Assembly: GCA_964459635.1 (NCBI GenBank)
Contig: CAYWMQ010000011.1
Location: 1 to 25,480, forward strand
DNA length: 25,480 bases
From: CAYWMQ01 sp964459635
GTDB taxonomy: Bacteria > Patescibacteriota > Minisyncoccia > Phycocordibacterales > UBA12088
Direction of reading: 5' to 3'
The notes beneath the pieces are model-generated. The model searched no databases, was not told where the DNA came from, and was given only the letters and a program-made list of their open reading frames with translations. Made by a program: the position numbers and the translations under genes. The stretch's first letter is position 1; the number at the start of each line of letters is the position of its first letter. Shown piece by piece: positions 1 through 6,617 of this stretch.

Positions 1-191
1 GCGTACTCCTGCAGGTACATCCAGTACACAAAGACGGGCAGCCCAAGAATGACAAGGTACAGTACCAGCTTAAACCAAAAGCCGAGAATGGCCCCGCGAC
101 GCATCTTGCGCAGAAGCTCATTGTTCTCGCGCGTAAGACGCAAATTCTCTTTCATCAGGTCATCCAGGTCTTGATCAGTGTAGACACCCAT
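1..191 (-). CDS. Small membrane protein, C-terminus cut off by window edge
   Basis: The first 63 codons are visible, from an ATG at 191 running off the window at base 1. The start reads MGVYTDQDLDDLMKENLRLT, followed by a charged helical stretch (about residues 9-32) and then a hydrophobic segment (about 35-60) that looks like one transmembrane helix. A short cytosolic helix plus one membrane anchor is common among small uncharacterised Parcubacteria proteins. I do not recognise a function. There is no clear ribosome binding site before the ATG. The 95 bases between this gene and the next one upstream (192-286) hold no feature I can support. Confidence 0.6.
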   Translation of the reverse strand, partial: MGVYTDQDLDDLMKENLRLTRENNELLRKMRRGAILGFWFKLVLYLVILGLPVFVYWMYLQEY

Positions 192-286
192 ACATATACT
201 AGATAGAAGAGATAAAAGATAAGATATGCGGGAACGGAGATAGGCCCAAAACACGAAATAGTAAAAACTAAGGACCAAACACGACT

Positions 287-673
287 CTACACAAGCTTTG
301 TTTCCAAACGAGAAACCCGTGTTTCAAGCTTAGTAAACTCGCTACGCTGCACGCCCTGTGTGAGTTGAGCTCGCATTTCCTGCGTGTCTTCCATGAGCTG
401 CCCTATCATTTCGGTGTGGCTGTCTACCTTTTCCTCAAGCGTTGTCAGCTTGTCCTCAACAGATAGCATCTTATCCTCAAGCGACAACATCCTATCGTCG
501 AGCGATGTCACCTTCGCACCAATGTGCGATACCGCTTCGGCAAGTAACTGCTGTTTGTCGGTAAAATCTTCTACAAGCACGCCTACGTATCGCTTAAACT
601 CGTCGGTTTGACGAGTGAGTATGCCTTCCAGCTCACCATGAGTTACGTACTGATTTGTTGCGCGTTCTGCCAT
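287..673 (-). CDS. Coiled-coil protein of unknown function (128 aa)
   Basis: The frame stays open up to 901, but that extension runs into the 3' end of the upstream nuclease gene and is Cys/Arg/Trp-rich. I therefore start at the ATG at 673 (MAERATNQYVTHGELEGIL). The middle of the protein is a run of imperfect seven-residue units (SLDDRML, SLEDKML, SVEDKLT, TLEEKVD), which indicates a parallel coiled coil over roughly residues 45-125. It has no enzyme motif, signal peptide or membrane helix. It lies 85 nt downstream of the DUF262-HNH gene on the same strand, so it may be a fifth cassette member or an independent gene. The start lacks a Shine-Dalgarno site. The gene is likely real and its function unknown. 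Confidence 0.65.
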   Translation of the reverse strand: MAERATNQYVTHGELEGILTRQTDEFKRYVGVLVEDFTDKQQLLAEAVSHIGAKVTSLDDRMLSLEDKMLSVEDKLTTLEEKVDSHTEMIGQLMEDTQEMRAQLTQGVQRSEFTKLETRVSRLETKLV

Positions 674-758
674 ACGTACAAGTATATGCTGTACTGAAAT
701 GCCCCGCAACGCGCCACTGTGCGCAGGCTTGAAACATACAACGCACCACGCTGTGTAC

Positions 759-1922
759 CTACCTATTCCCTTTTGCCCTATTGTGCGTTTTGCAGAGCAT
801 TTGGCAGTTGTCTGGGCTCGTAGCACCGCCTTTGCTCCATGCGGCCACGTGGTCGGCGTCCATATCGGCAAGCGCCCACACTTTTTCCTTGTTCGCGTCA
901 TGCCCTATCGCGCAAAGGGGGCAGTTTGACTCGCCTTTATTCCGTGCGTCACCGGTTTGCTTTTCATACACCGCGCGTTTGGTGGCCTCGTCAAATACGC
1001 GCACGTCAAGAAGTCTGGCTTCTACCTCGCCTCCCAGTATGTACTCAAAAATCCCTCGCCTATTTTTCACACATGCATCCCCGTACAGTCTCTGCACGGC
1101 CCCGCTAACCTTTTTGGGATCGTACTGCTTCGTGTGGTATGTTTCGTACAGCCTATTCCACTCCAACCCCTGCATCTCCCTCTCAACGTCGGTAAAAATG
1201 GCCGACACCCAGTCAATAACCTTGTTGAAGTGCTTCTTTAGTTCCGTGATGCCTGTGTCGTTCCGGTGCCGGCTCATGTACCCATCTATTTCGCCATCCG
1301 ATACCCACTCAAGTGCTCTCTCAAGGTATGCTTGGCGCTTTAGGTCACCCGCAAGGTACGCACTCCATTTCTGCACGTTCGCGTTCTGGCTGTTGCTGAA
1401 TTCTTCCCGCGCCTTCGTGACAAACGGCCCGGAGTACACCGCGTTTAGTATCTCTTGCTCGGTGAGCGGTACGCCCGCAATGTTTATCGTCTTGAACCAG
1501 TCTTTTATCTCCGGCTCTTCACCCTCACAGATATACACGAGTAGCTTGGTGTTAAGTATCTGTTCGCGCTGTACGGCCGCCATACCACCGTACAGTTGTT
1601 CATAGCCGTTTGCGTCCCTCACCGCAAACTTGTCCGTCACAAATCGGCCGATGCTCGTAATGCGCTGTTGGCCGTCGAGCACCTCGTATTTGCCACCCCC
1701 AACACTGTTAAAGTAAATGAGTCCTATCGGATAGCTTTTGAGAATAGACTGTATCACCGCCACATCGCGCTTGCCGTCGGCATAGATGTAGTTTCTTTGG
1801 TACTCGGGCTGAATGGTAAGTGCGCCGTTAAGCCCAAAAAGCCCTTTGCCCTCAAGCTCATTGTATTCAAATCCTTCGACCACATCGCGGATGGTGAAGT
1901 CGGTTTTTAGGGTTGTTTTCAT
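759..1922 (-). CDS. DUF262 and HNH endonuclease domain protein (putative restriction nuclease)
   Basis: This 387-residue protein has the two-part layout of GmrSD-like and related restriction nucleases. The N-terminal DUF262 (ParB/sulfiredoxin-like) domain carries QPEYQRN at 38-44 and the signature DGQQR at 83-87, which in this family binds and hydrolyses nucleotide. The C-terminal HNH nuclease has a zinc-type CPLC (C334, C337), DADHV (D357, H358), N372, and LCKTHN (C377, H380, N381) near the end, so it looks catalytically intact. It starts 14 nt after rhuM, as the last gene of a cassette that opens with an adenine methyltransferase. I infer a DNA-cleaving effector, either the restriction partner of the methylase or a modification-dependent nuclease. 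Sequence alone does not decide between them. Confidence 0.88.
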   Translation of the reverse strand: MKTTLKTDFTIRDVVEGFEYNELEGKGLFGLNGALTIQPEYQRNYIYADGKRDVAVIQSILKSYPIGLIYFNSVGGGKYEVLDGQQRITSIGRFVTDKFAVRDANGYEQLYGGMAAVQREQILNTKLLVYICEGEEPEIKDWFKTINIAGVPLTEQEILNAVYSGPFVTKAREEFSNSQNANVQKWSAYLAGDLKRQAYLERALEWVSDGEIDGYMSRHRNDTGITELKKHFNKVIDWVSAIFTDVEREMQGLEWNRLYETYHTKQYDPKKVSGAVQRLYGDACVKNRRGIFEYILGGEVEARLLDVRVFDEATKRAVYEKQTGDARNKGESNCPLCAIGHDANKEKVWALADMDADHVAAWSKGGATSPDNCQMLCKTHNRAKGNR

Positions 1923-1936
1923 CGTATTGTTATAGT

Positions 1937-2944
1937 CTATTTTTTCTTCTTTTGCACCTTTTTCTCAACTTTTTTCTCCAGAGCCTTGATGCTCTCTAAG
2001 TATGCCTTCTCGACCGGTGACAACGTCTTTGCCTGATACGTGCGATATTCGGCGTGAGCCTTCTCCACCGCTTGTTCATGGCTCACGCTCCCCGCACCCT
2101 CTAGTACACCCTTACCAAAATTCTGTGCAAACTTGTCGAGCTCCGCCACCCAGTCCGCCATGCGCATTTTGGTATGCTCCTGCGCTTTTATTTCAGCCAA
2201 GTCAAAGAACGCTGACACCAGCCTGTTGAGCCGAAAAAGCTCTTCTTCAGTAAGGTAGTTTTTCGCAATACCCGCCTCAGAGAGCGTGGGCAGTGCGCCC
2301 GCAAAGGTGGTTAGTCCCATGAAGTCCTTGCCGGCATCCGCCCGGGCATGAATGGTCTCTGCGGCCGTGTGCCTATTGGTTGCATAGTGGAGTTTGTTTT
2401 GCACCGTTTTGAAAAAAGCGAGCGATTCGCGGCTATGCGGGTCGTAGTCAATGCTGGTCGCATAGAGGTCGAGCACCTGGCGATAGAGCGCCTTTTCACT
2501 GCTCCTAATGTCCCGAATACGGTCGAGAAGCTCTTTCCAATAGTCTCCACCTCCTACTCCCTTGAGACGATCGTCGTCCATCGAAAAGCCCTTGACGATG
2601 TATTCGCGAAGTCGCGCCGTTGCCCACTGGCGAAACTGCGTGGCAACGCGCGACTTGACGCGGTAGCCAACAGAGATGATAAGGTCGAGATTATAGTGCT
2701 CCACCTCGTAGGTTTTTCCATCTGACGCAGTTGTTCGGAATTTCCGAACAACTGCGTCACGCGCCAGTTCTCCCTCGTCAAAAATATGCTTGATATGCTC
2801 GCTAATATTGGCCTTGCTCGATTGAAAAAGCTCCACTAATTGCGCCTGCGTAAGCCAAACCGTCTCGCCATCTATCTGCACCTCAATGCGTGGCACACCG
2901 TCACCTTCATATATGACTATCGAGTTTTTCGGCCCGTCGTCCAT
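1937..2944 (-). CDS. RhuM-family protein (virulence-protein RhuM homologue)
   Basis: This 335-residue protein matches the RhuM family along its length. It has a winged-helix-like N-terminus (VWLTQAQLVELFQSSKANIS, residues 29-48), the conserved VVRKFRTTASDGKTYEVEHYNLD block (within about 65-87), and ISVGYRV (90-96). RhuM was named from a Salmonella pathogenicity island, but its homologues are mostly found inside restriction-modification operons. Its biochemical role is not settled and DNA binding is inferred. The C-terminus is a lysine-rich coiled tail. It follows the Bro-N gene by one base (TAG-T-ATG) and has no ribosome binding site, so it is probably translated by coupling. Its codons for residues 63-74 form a 37-bp perfect inverted repeat, listed separately. 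Confidence 0.85.
   Translation of the reverse strand: MDDGPKNSIVIYEGDGVPRIEVQIDGETVWLTQAQLVELFQSSKANISEHIKHIFDEGELARDAVVRKFRTTASDGKTYEVEHYNLDLIISVGYRVKSRVATQFRQWATARLREYIVKGFSMDDDRLKGVGGGDYWKELLDRIRDIRSSEKALYRQVLDLYATSIDYDPHSRESLAFFKTVQNKLHYATNRHTAAETIHARADAGKDFMGLTTFAGALPTLSEAGIAKNYLTEEELFRLNRLVSAFFDLAEIKAQEHTKMRMADWVAELDKFAQNFGKGVLEGAGSVSHEQAVEKAHAEYRTYQAKTLSPVEKAYLESIKALEKKVEKKVQKKKK
2723..2759. repeat. Perfect inverted repeat inside rhuM (two 18-bp arms, 1-nt centre)
   Basis: Bases 2723-2740 are the exact reverse complement of 2742-2759, with a single T at 2741 between them. The repeat lies in the codons for rhuM residues 63-74, covering the conserved AVVRKFRTTAS block. It could form a DNA cruciform or a strong mRNA hairpin, or serve as a binding site for a dimeric protein. 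No other perfect palindrome of this length was noticed in the window. Confidence 0.95.
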
Positions 2945-2945
2945 A

Positions 2946-3818
2946 CTATTTTTTGCGTTTACTCAATTTATTCGTCTCGTGTTTGTGCGCGAGGTAATTC
3001 TTACTCGTCACCACAGCCTTGCCTGTTTCTTTCTCCAACTGCTTGCGCGCCGTCCCCGCCACCGCACCGCCGCGTCGTGCGGCGTCTTTGTTTTGCACTA
3101 TTCCGCGCGCATCGTCGGTGCGGGTGATCTGTGTCGTGGCCGCTTCGCCCAGCTGGGTGAAAAGCAACTCGAGGTCATTCATGTGATCACGCAGATTCTG
3201 CCGCTCTAGACCTTTGAGTTCTTTGTACTGGCTCGGCGTAATACCGAATGTAGCTTTTGATATTTCTGCGGTAAGAATGGCAAAGTCCTGCTCTCGGCGT
3301 ACACCGCGTTTTTCCCACTCATCGGTAAGCTCTTGGCGGATGGCGATACCGCGCACTCGACGCTCAATCCACGCTTCATCGTAGCCTTTCGCTCTGTAGA
3401 GCGCTTTCATGCGCTTTTGAGCAAGCTCCGGATTCTCTATTTCCTGCACACGTTCATATCCGACACGCGCGAGCCAGCGCTTGAACGGCTCGGCCTTTTT
3501 TGACGGGATAGACTGAATAAGGCGAAAAATACCCTCCGTGTTCCAACACGGCAGTTTTTGCTTGCCCCCAGGGGTAGCAAAAGTTAAGGTAAGGGGGGGT
3601 ACAATTTGTACCGCCCCTTTATCCACCGTATCAGCCTCAAAAAGTTGAGCAATTTCTTCATCACGAGCACGCATTTTTCGAATATACTGCGCGGGGTCAT
3701 TTGAATCTGTCAGTGCGACAACTACATCGGCAATAACAAACCACCATTCGCCGTTATGGAGCTGGCGGCGAATGTCCTTGCGCTGGAACACCACTAATTT
3801 ATGCTCGTCGTCGTTCAT
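2946..3818 (-). CDS. Bro-N domain, DinD-like protein
   Basis: The frame is open to 3896, but the extra 26 residues overlap the methyltransferase. The ATG at 3818, one base after that gene's TAG, gives a natural start (MNDDEHKLVVFQRKDIRRQL) and a 290-residue protein. Residues 8-118 fit a Bro-N domain (WWFVIADVVVALTDSNDPAQ, then PCWNTEGIFRLIQS), known from phage antirepressors. The C-terminal half (FGITPSQYKELKGL, NLRDHMNDLELLFTQLGEAA, RRGGAVAGTARKQLEKETGK) matches DinD-type proteins, a DNA-damage-inducible family. Homologues often lie inside restriction-modification loci. I infer a DNA-binding regulatory or sensing role and cannot prove it. It ends in SKRKK and is followed one base later by rhuM. 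Confidence 0.85.
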   Translation of the reverse strand: MNDDEHKLVVFQRKDIRRQLHNGEWWFVIADVVVALTDSNDPAQYIRKMRARDEEIAQLFEADTVDKGAVQIVPPLTLTFATPGGKQKLPCWNTEGIFRLIQSIPSKKAEPFKRWLARVGYERVQEIENPELAQKRMKALYRAKGYDEAWIERRVRGIAIRQELTDEWEKRGVRREQDFAILTAEISKATFGITPSQYKELKGLERQNLRDHMNDLELLFTQLGEAATTQITRTDDARGIVQNKDAARRGGAVAGTARKQLEKETGKAVVTSKNYLAHKHETNKLSKRKK

Positions 3819-3819
3819 A

Positions 3820-5010
3820 CTATTTCTTGTGTTTGATAAGGACCCGCTGATACACCTTTTCATACAGGCCATTTCGCACCACCACACCGCTTGCATTTAA
3901 GTCATATGTCCCATTTTTTCCAAACTTTTCTAGATAAGCTTTCTTGCACTCTGCGCTGGTATAGATCCTCGTTTTCCTTTTATATAAGTCTTCGTTTTCA
4001 CACATGCCCACAATCTCAAATTGTTCAGGGTTGTACTTATCGAGAAAACTTATGGGCACACCCATCACCCCTTTGTAGTCGCTAGGTATAGCGTCGGTAA
4101 ATGGCACCTCTATCGCGTCATAGTTGTCGTACGTGTCGTACGCGGTTTTGCCCTGCATTTTTTTATTAAACTTCAGATTGTCCGCCATCGTCATGAGCGG
4201 CAGAGGCCGGTGACGGCGGCCGTGGTCGAGGTTGGTAAACCAACACGAATTGCCAAGTCGCGTGTAGTCTCCGACGTATCCAAGACGTGCCGCTTTTTCT
4301 CTATCTCCGGGGGCTATGTCGGCTCCGTTCGGCACCGCAAAAACCATATCACTCCCGTTTCCCGTTGCACCAAGCCATAAACGGTTCGTCTTCAAGAGTG
4401 GGAACACTTCCTTATAGGTAATAGCGTTCATATTGCCTATTACGAGTACGTGCTTTTCGTACTCGAACAGTTGCTTCACATACGCCCGAAACAAACTAAA
4501 CGGCGGGTTGGTCACCACGATATCCGCCTGCTTCAATAGCTCGATGCACTCGTCACTTCGAAAGTCGCCGTCACCGTGTAGCGGCGTCCATTCATTGTGC
4601 TTGTTTGCCTTGAGTTGTGTGGCGATATCAGTGAGAGTAAACGAGCCGTCGCCGTCTACGTTGCCGACATCGCTAATGATAAATTTGTTTGCGGTAATCT
4701 TCGGCCGGCCCTTTACGGGTGTGAGGGTCACATCATCACTAAAGAGCCCGAGTTGGGTGTTTGCGACAGGTGAAGGCTTGTAGCTCGTCGTCATGAGCCT
4801 CTTGAGCCCAAGCCGTTTGAAGTTTAGTACAAAGTAGCGGAAAAAGTTGCTCTCAAACGGGTCGTCACAGTTGCAGTAGACCACCTTATCTCGAAACGTA
4901 TTTTTGTCATATTCAAGGTAGGCCTCGATTTCCTTCTGGATATCCGCGTACTGCGTATAGAATTCGTCGTTTTTCGCCCGCTTTGCCTGGGTGAGATTTT
5001 GGTTTGCCAT
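3820..5010 (-). CDS. EcoRI-family adenine-specific DNA methyltransferase
   Basis: This 396-residue protein has the landmarks of the EcoRI methylase family: KNDEFYTQY near the N-terminus (13-21), VVYCNCDDPFESNFFRYF (43-60) in the SAM-binding region, and the catalytic NPPF at 168-171 (TNPPFSLFRAYVKQ). These enzymes transfer a methyl group from S-adenosylmethionine to N6 of adenine in a specific site. Family membership does not prove GAATTC specificity. It is the first gene of the four-gene cassette and would protect host DNA from the DUF262-HNH nuclease if the two form a pair. It has no Shine-Dalgarno site and a short leader behind a likely -10 box. Its coding DNA looks more AT-rich than the lepA-murJ region, in line with acquisition by transfer. 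Confidence 0.92.
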   Translation of the reverse strand: MANQNLTQAKRAKNDEFYTQYADIQKEIEAYLEYDKNTFRDKVVYCNCDDPFESNFFRYFVLNFKRLGLKRLMTTSYKPSPVANTQLGLFSDDVTLTPVKGRPKITANKFIISDVGNVDGDGSFTLTDIATQLKANKHNEWTPLHGDGDFRSDECIELLKQADIVVTNPPFSLFRAYVKQLFEYEKHVLVIGNMNAITYKEVFPLLKTNRLWLGATGNGSDMVFAVPNGADIAPGDREKAARLGYVGDYTRLGNSCWFTNLDHGRRHRPLPLMTMADNLKFNKKMQGKTAYDTYDNYDAIEVPFTDAIPSDYKGVMGVPISFLDKYNPEQFEIVGMCENEDLYKRKTRIYTSAECKKAYLEKFGKNGTYDLNASGVVVRNGLYEKVYQRVLIKHKK

Positions 5011-5024
5011 GGTGGGTATCAGTC

Positions 5025-5052
5025 ATTGTAGCTCATCCGCACCGCTTTTCCA
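5025..5052 (-). promoter_or_regulatory. Putative promoter of the methyltransferase cassette
   Basis: On the minus strand a TACAAT -10 box (5030-5025) is preceded, with 16-bp spacing, by a weaker TGGAAA (5052-5047). The -10 ends 14 nt before the ATG at 5010, so the leader would be short and lacks a ribosome binding site. The -10 is convincing and the -35 match is partial. Confidence 0.5.
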
Positions 5053-5114
5053 TGCCCACCACACAAGAAAGCGGCTAATTCTGCGCCAACATTAAGGGCA
5101 CCGTGGGCGACCGC

Positions 5115-5144
5115 ATTCCCATACGCATTCCCATTCCCATTCCC
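5115..5144. repeat. ATTCCC hexamer repeats beside tRNA-Arg
   Basis: ATTCCC occurs at 5115, 5127, 5133 and 5139, the last three in direct tandem. The 5053-5148 interval between the cassette promoter and the tRNA holds nothing else I can name. This is probably a small slippage repeat, though its place at the edge of an accessory island makes it a candidate junction scar. Confidence 0.7.
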
Positions 5145-5148
5145 AATA

Positions 5149-5223
5149 TGGTGCCCCCGGCAGGAATCGAACCTACATTTGTCCCTTAGGACGGGAATGT
5201 TCTATCCATTGAACTACAGGGGC
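5149..5223 (-). tRNA. tRNA-Arg (anticodon CCU), CCA encoded
   Basis: The minus strand folds into a full cloverleaf. The acceptor GCCCCTG pairs with CGGGGGC, the D stem GTTC with GAAC, and the T arm is GTAGG-TTCGATT-CCTGC. The anticodon loop is GTCCTAA, so the anticodon is CCU (reads AGG, Arg). The 3' CCA is encoded (5151-5149). Oddities are a T27-C43 mismatch at the top of the anticodon stem and G at position 32. The gene lies next to the accessory cassette, and tRNA genes are common integration points. Confidence 0.93.
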
Positions 5224-5251
5224 GAGTGACTAGTACTCTACCACGCACAGG

Positions 5252-5285
5252 CAAAAGAAAAAGCGCATCTGCGCTCTTTCTTTTG
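5252..5285 (-). terminator. Intrinsic terminator after glutaredoxin
   Basis: A long hairpin pairs CAAAAGAAA...AGCGCA with TGCGCT...TTTCTTTTG around a two-base centre. It has A-rich and T-rich flanks in the stem, so it could work in both directions. It lies between the glutaredoxin stop (5395) and the tRNA-Arg gene. Confidence 0.7.
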
Positions 5286-5314
5286 GATGCCGTATGTCCG
5301 CTTTCGCGCCTTGC

Positions 5315-5402
5315 CCACTCGTTACTCGCTCTTGCCCCGCCGCCTGCCTACCAGGCAGGTAGCTCTCCGAGCGAAGGGGGGACTCGCCTACTCGCTACTC
5401 CT
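5315..5402. repeat. Intergenic GAGTAGCGAG-type element with a hairpin
   Basis: Read on the minus strand, this segment contains GGAGTAGCGAGTAGGCGAG (starting at the glutaredoxin stop codon) and GAGCGAGTAACGAGTG. Between them lies a perfect 7-bp hairpin, CCTGCCT-ACC-AGGCAGG (5343-5359). The same GAGTAGCGAGT/GAGTAACGAGT words recur at 17678-17730, so this looks like a dispersed intergenic repeat family in the genome. Confidence 0.6.
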
Positions 5403-5637
5403 GTATCCCCAGCAGACTGGAAATACGCGCCTTATCAAAACCAATGATCATCTCATCGCCGATGAAAATGACGGGCACGCCCATTTGTCCGCTTTTTTGC
5501 ATCATTTCCTGCCGCTTTTCAAGGTCAGCTGCCACGTCATAGTCGGTGAATGCAATGTTGTGCGCACTCAAAAAATCCTTCGTCATGTGGCAAAAATGGC
5601 ATGAGGGCGTGCTGTAGATCACTATGTGCTTGTCCAT
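5395..5637 (-). CDS. Glutaredoxin family protein
   Basis: This 80-residue single-domain thioredoxin-fold protein is of usual glutaredoxin/NrdH length. The redox motif CHFC is at residues 13-16 (STPSCHFCHMTKDFL), and the cis-proline loop GVPV is at 53-56 (MGVPVIFIGDEMIIGFD). It is cytosolic, with no signal peptide. These proteins exchange disulfides using glutathione or thioredoxin reductase; which donor serves here cannot be told from the window. It appears monocistronic, with an extended -10 promoter upstream and a long hairpin terminator downstream. The stop codon TAG lies inside the first unit of an intergenic repeat. Confidence 0.93.
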   Translation of the reverse strand: MDKHIVIYSTPSCHFCHMTKDFLSAHNIAFTDYDVAADLEKRQEMMQKSGQMGVPVIFIGDEMIIGFDKARISSLLGIQE

Positions 5638-5669
5638 GGCTTGTGCTGTTTAGATGTAAAAGTCCATAC

Positions 5670-5678
5670 ATTGTACCA
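5670..5678 (-). promoter_or_regulatory. Extended -10 promoter of glutaredoxin
   Basis: The minus strand reads TGGTACAAT at 5678-5670, an extended -10 (TGn plus TACAAT). The implied leader before the ATG at 5637 is about 25-30 nt. I see no good -35, as is usual for extended -10 promoters. Confidence 0.45.
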
Positions 5679-5700
5679 GTCACTCCGCCAATACGCCACA

Positions 5701-5733
5701 TCAAAAGCGCCGGACGGTTCAGCCGTCCGGCGC
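5701..5733 (-). terminator. Intrinsic terminator overlapping the 3' end of the 109-aa gene
   Basis: A perfect 11-bp GC-rich stem (GCGCCGGACGG at 5707-5717 with CCGTCCGGCGC at 5723-5733) encloses a 5-nt loop. On the minus strand it is followed by TTTTGA. The TGA stop codon of the upstream gene (5721-5719) lies in the loop, and its last codons form one arm. Confidence 0.85.
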
Positions 5734-6048
5734 CACAACAAGGCGGTAGATGACCGTCTTGAGCTCAGGATCGTCGGTGGACCCGTCCATGTTGTCCACA
5801 ACAACACACCCCACGACGCGGCGTGTACGCATCGCACGCACACACGCAAGCATGAGCGCAGGCTCATCGTTTCTCTTATGCAGCCGCCCCTCAGCCATAT
5901 ACACGCCCGCCACTACCTGTCGGTCAGGATCTACATGTAGGCCTTCAGGAATATGTTCCAAAGCCCGCCAGATAGTTGGTTCCTTACCACGAAACAGAAG
6001 CCATTCAAGCTTGAGTCTTGTAGAAAAACACTCTAACCGGGCACGCAT
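5719..6048 (-). CDS. Hypothetical protein (109 aa)
   Basis: I do not recognise this protein. Two signals outside the frame support it. A GAGGTG ribosome binding site (6061-6056) lies 7 nt before the ATG, and an intrinsic terminator hairpin begins in its last codons. The product starts MRARLECFSTRLKLEWLLFR, has no membrane helix, and ends in a beta-like stretch (RRVVGCVVVDNMDGSTDDPE, then LKTVIYRLVVAPDG). It is soluble, basic at the N-terminus and contains no enzyme motif I can name. It lies between tRNA-Gly and glutaredoxin and ends before the glutaredoxin promoter, so it is probably a single-gene unit. The plus-strand frame opposite looks like a shadow. Confidence 0.7.
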   Translation of the reverse strand: MRARLECFSTRLKLEWLLFRGKEPTIWRALEHIPEGLHVDPDRQVVAGVYMAEGRLHKRNDEPALMLACVRAMRTRRVVGCVVVDNMDGSTDDPELKTVIYRLVVAPDG

Positions 6049-6118
6049 TTTGCAGCACCTCGCATGTCATGTAACGTCCGCGTACAAAGGTAGCAGCGGG
6101 TTCCAGGTGCGTCAATAG

Positions 6119-6192
6119 TGGTGCGAGTAGGGAGAATCGAACTCCCGCCTGATGCTTGGGAAGCATCCGTTCTGCCACTAAACTATACTCGC
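6119..6192 (-). tRNA. tRNA-Gly (anticodon CCC), CCA encoded
   Basis: The minus strand folds cleanly. The acceptor is GCGAGTA/TACTCGC, the anticodon stem is GATGC/GCATC with loop TTCCCAA (anticodon CCC, reads GGG), and the T arm is GGGAG-TTCGATT-CTCCC. CCA is encoded at 6121-6119. It lies 10 nt downstream of the FtsB-like gene's stop and could be transcribed with it. Confidence 0.96.
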
Positions 6193-6202
6193 GTTTCAGG
6201 AT

Positions 6203-6583
6203 TTACCGTACCATATCGCGTACACGCTGCCAAAAAGAGCGCTTGGGGGCCACCTTTGGGCCCTGCGTGTCCTGCGGCTCCTCTTCCACAAGCACAAGCG
6301 CATGCTCGCCTTCCCTGCCCACCTCATACTTTTCGCGCAACTCACGCTCCACTCCAAGAGGCTCCTCGAGTGCGGCTATTTCTGCAGCCAGTGCCTCCTT
6401 GCGGGCCTCTAATGCCGCGAGCTCACGCGCCGCCTCGCCGCGTCGTTGCGCAGCCAAACGCTCGCGCGCATACGCGTTCCATGTAACCCAGGTGAGCCCA
6501 ACGGCAAGCAACAACAGCGCCGCCAGTGTGGCGTGGGAATACAATAACCTGCGCGTGCGTCTTTTTTCGCGTAAACGTGCCAT
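6203..6583 (-). CDS. FtsB/DivIC-like septum formation protein
   Basis: Bitopic membrane protein of 126 residues. It has a basic cytosolic start (MARLREKRRTRRLL), one transmembrane helix (about 14-36) and a coiled coil (about 40-75, LAALEARKEALAAEIAALEE). It then has the family's short conserved end, GVERELREKYEVGREGEHAL (77-96). FtsB/DivIC proteins form part of the FtsQLB-type complex that controls septal cell-wall synthesis. An upstream in-frame ATG at 6619 lies inside the TATAAT box at 6623-6618, so the start at 6583 is preferred. The tail after residue 100 is acidic, then basic (KRSFWQRVRDMVR). It is divergent from the small membrane protein at 6651. Confidence 0.82.
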   Translation of the reverse strand: MARLREKRRTRRLLYSHATLAALLLLAVGLTWVTWNAYARERLAAQRRGEAARELAALEARKEALAAEIAALEEPLGVERELREKYEVGREGEHALVLVEEEPQDTQGPKVAPKRSFWQRVRDMVR

Positions 6584-6617
6584 GGAGCTTTTGCGTAGCC
6601 TTACCAAAGGTGGTACC

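Noticed and set aside
674..901. N-terminal extension of the coiled-coil gene
   Set aside because: It overlaps the HNH end of the upstream gene and has Cys/Trp/Arg-rich sequence unlike the rest of the protein.
781..1605. Plus-strand frame of 274 codons opposite the DUF262-HNH gene
   Set aside because: It is a shadow of a gene with intact motifs; the product is Ser/Phe/Cys-rich without a recognisable domain.
5750..6118. Plus-strand frame of 122 codons
   Set aside because: It lies opposite the 109-aa gene, which has its own ribosome binding site and terminator; the plus frame has neither and runs up to the tRNA-Gly edge.
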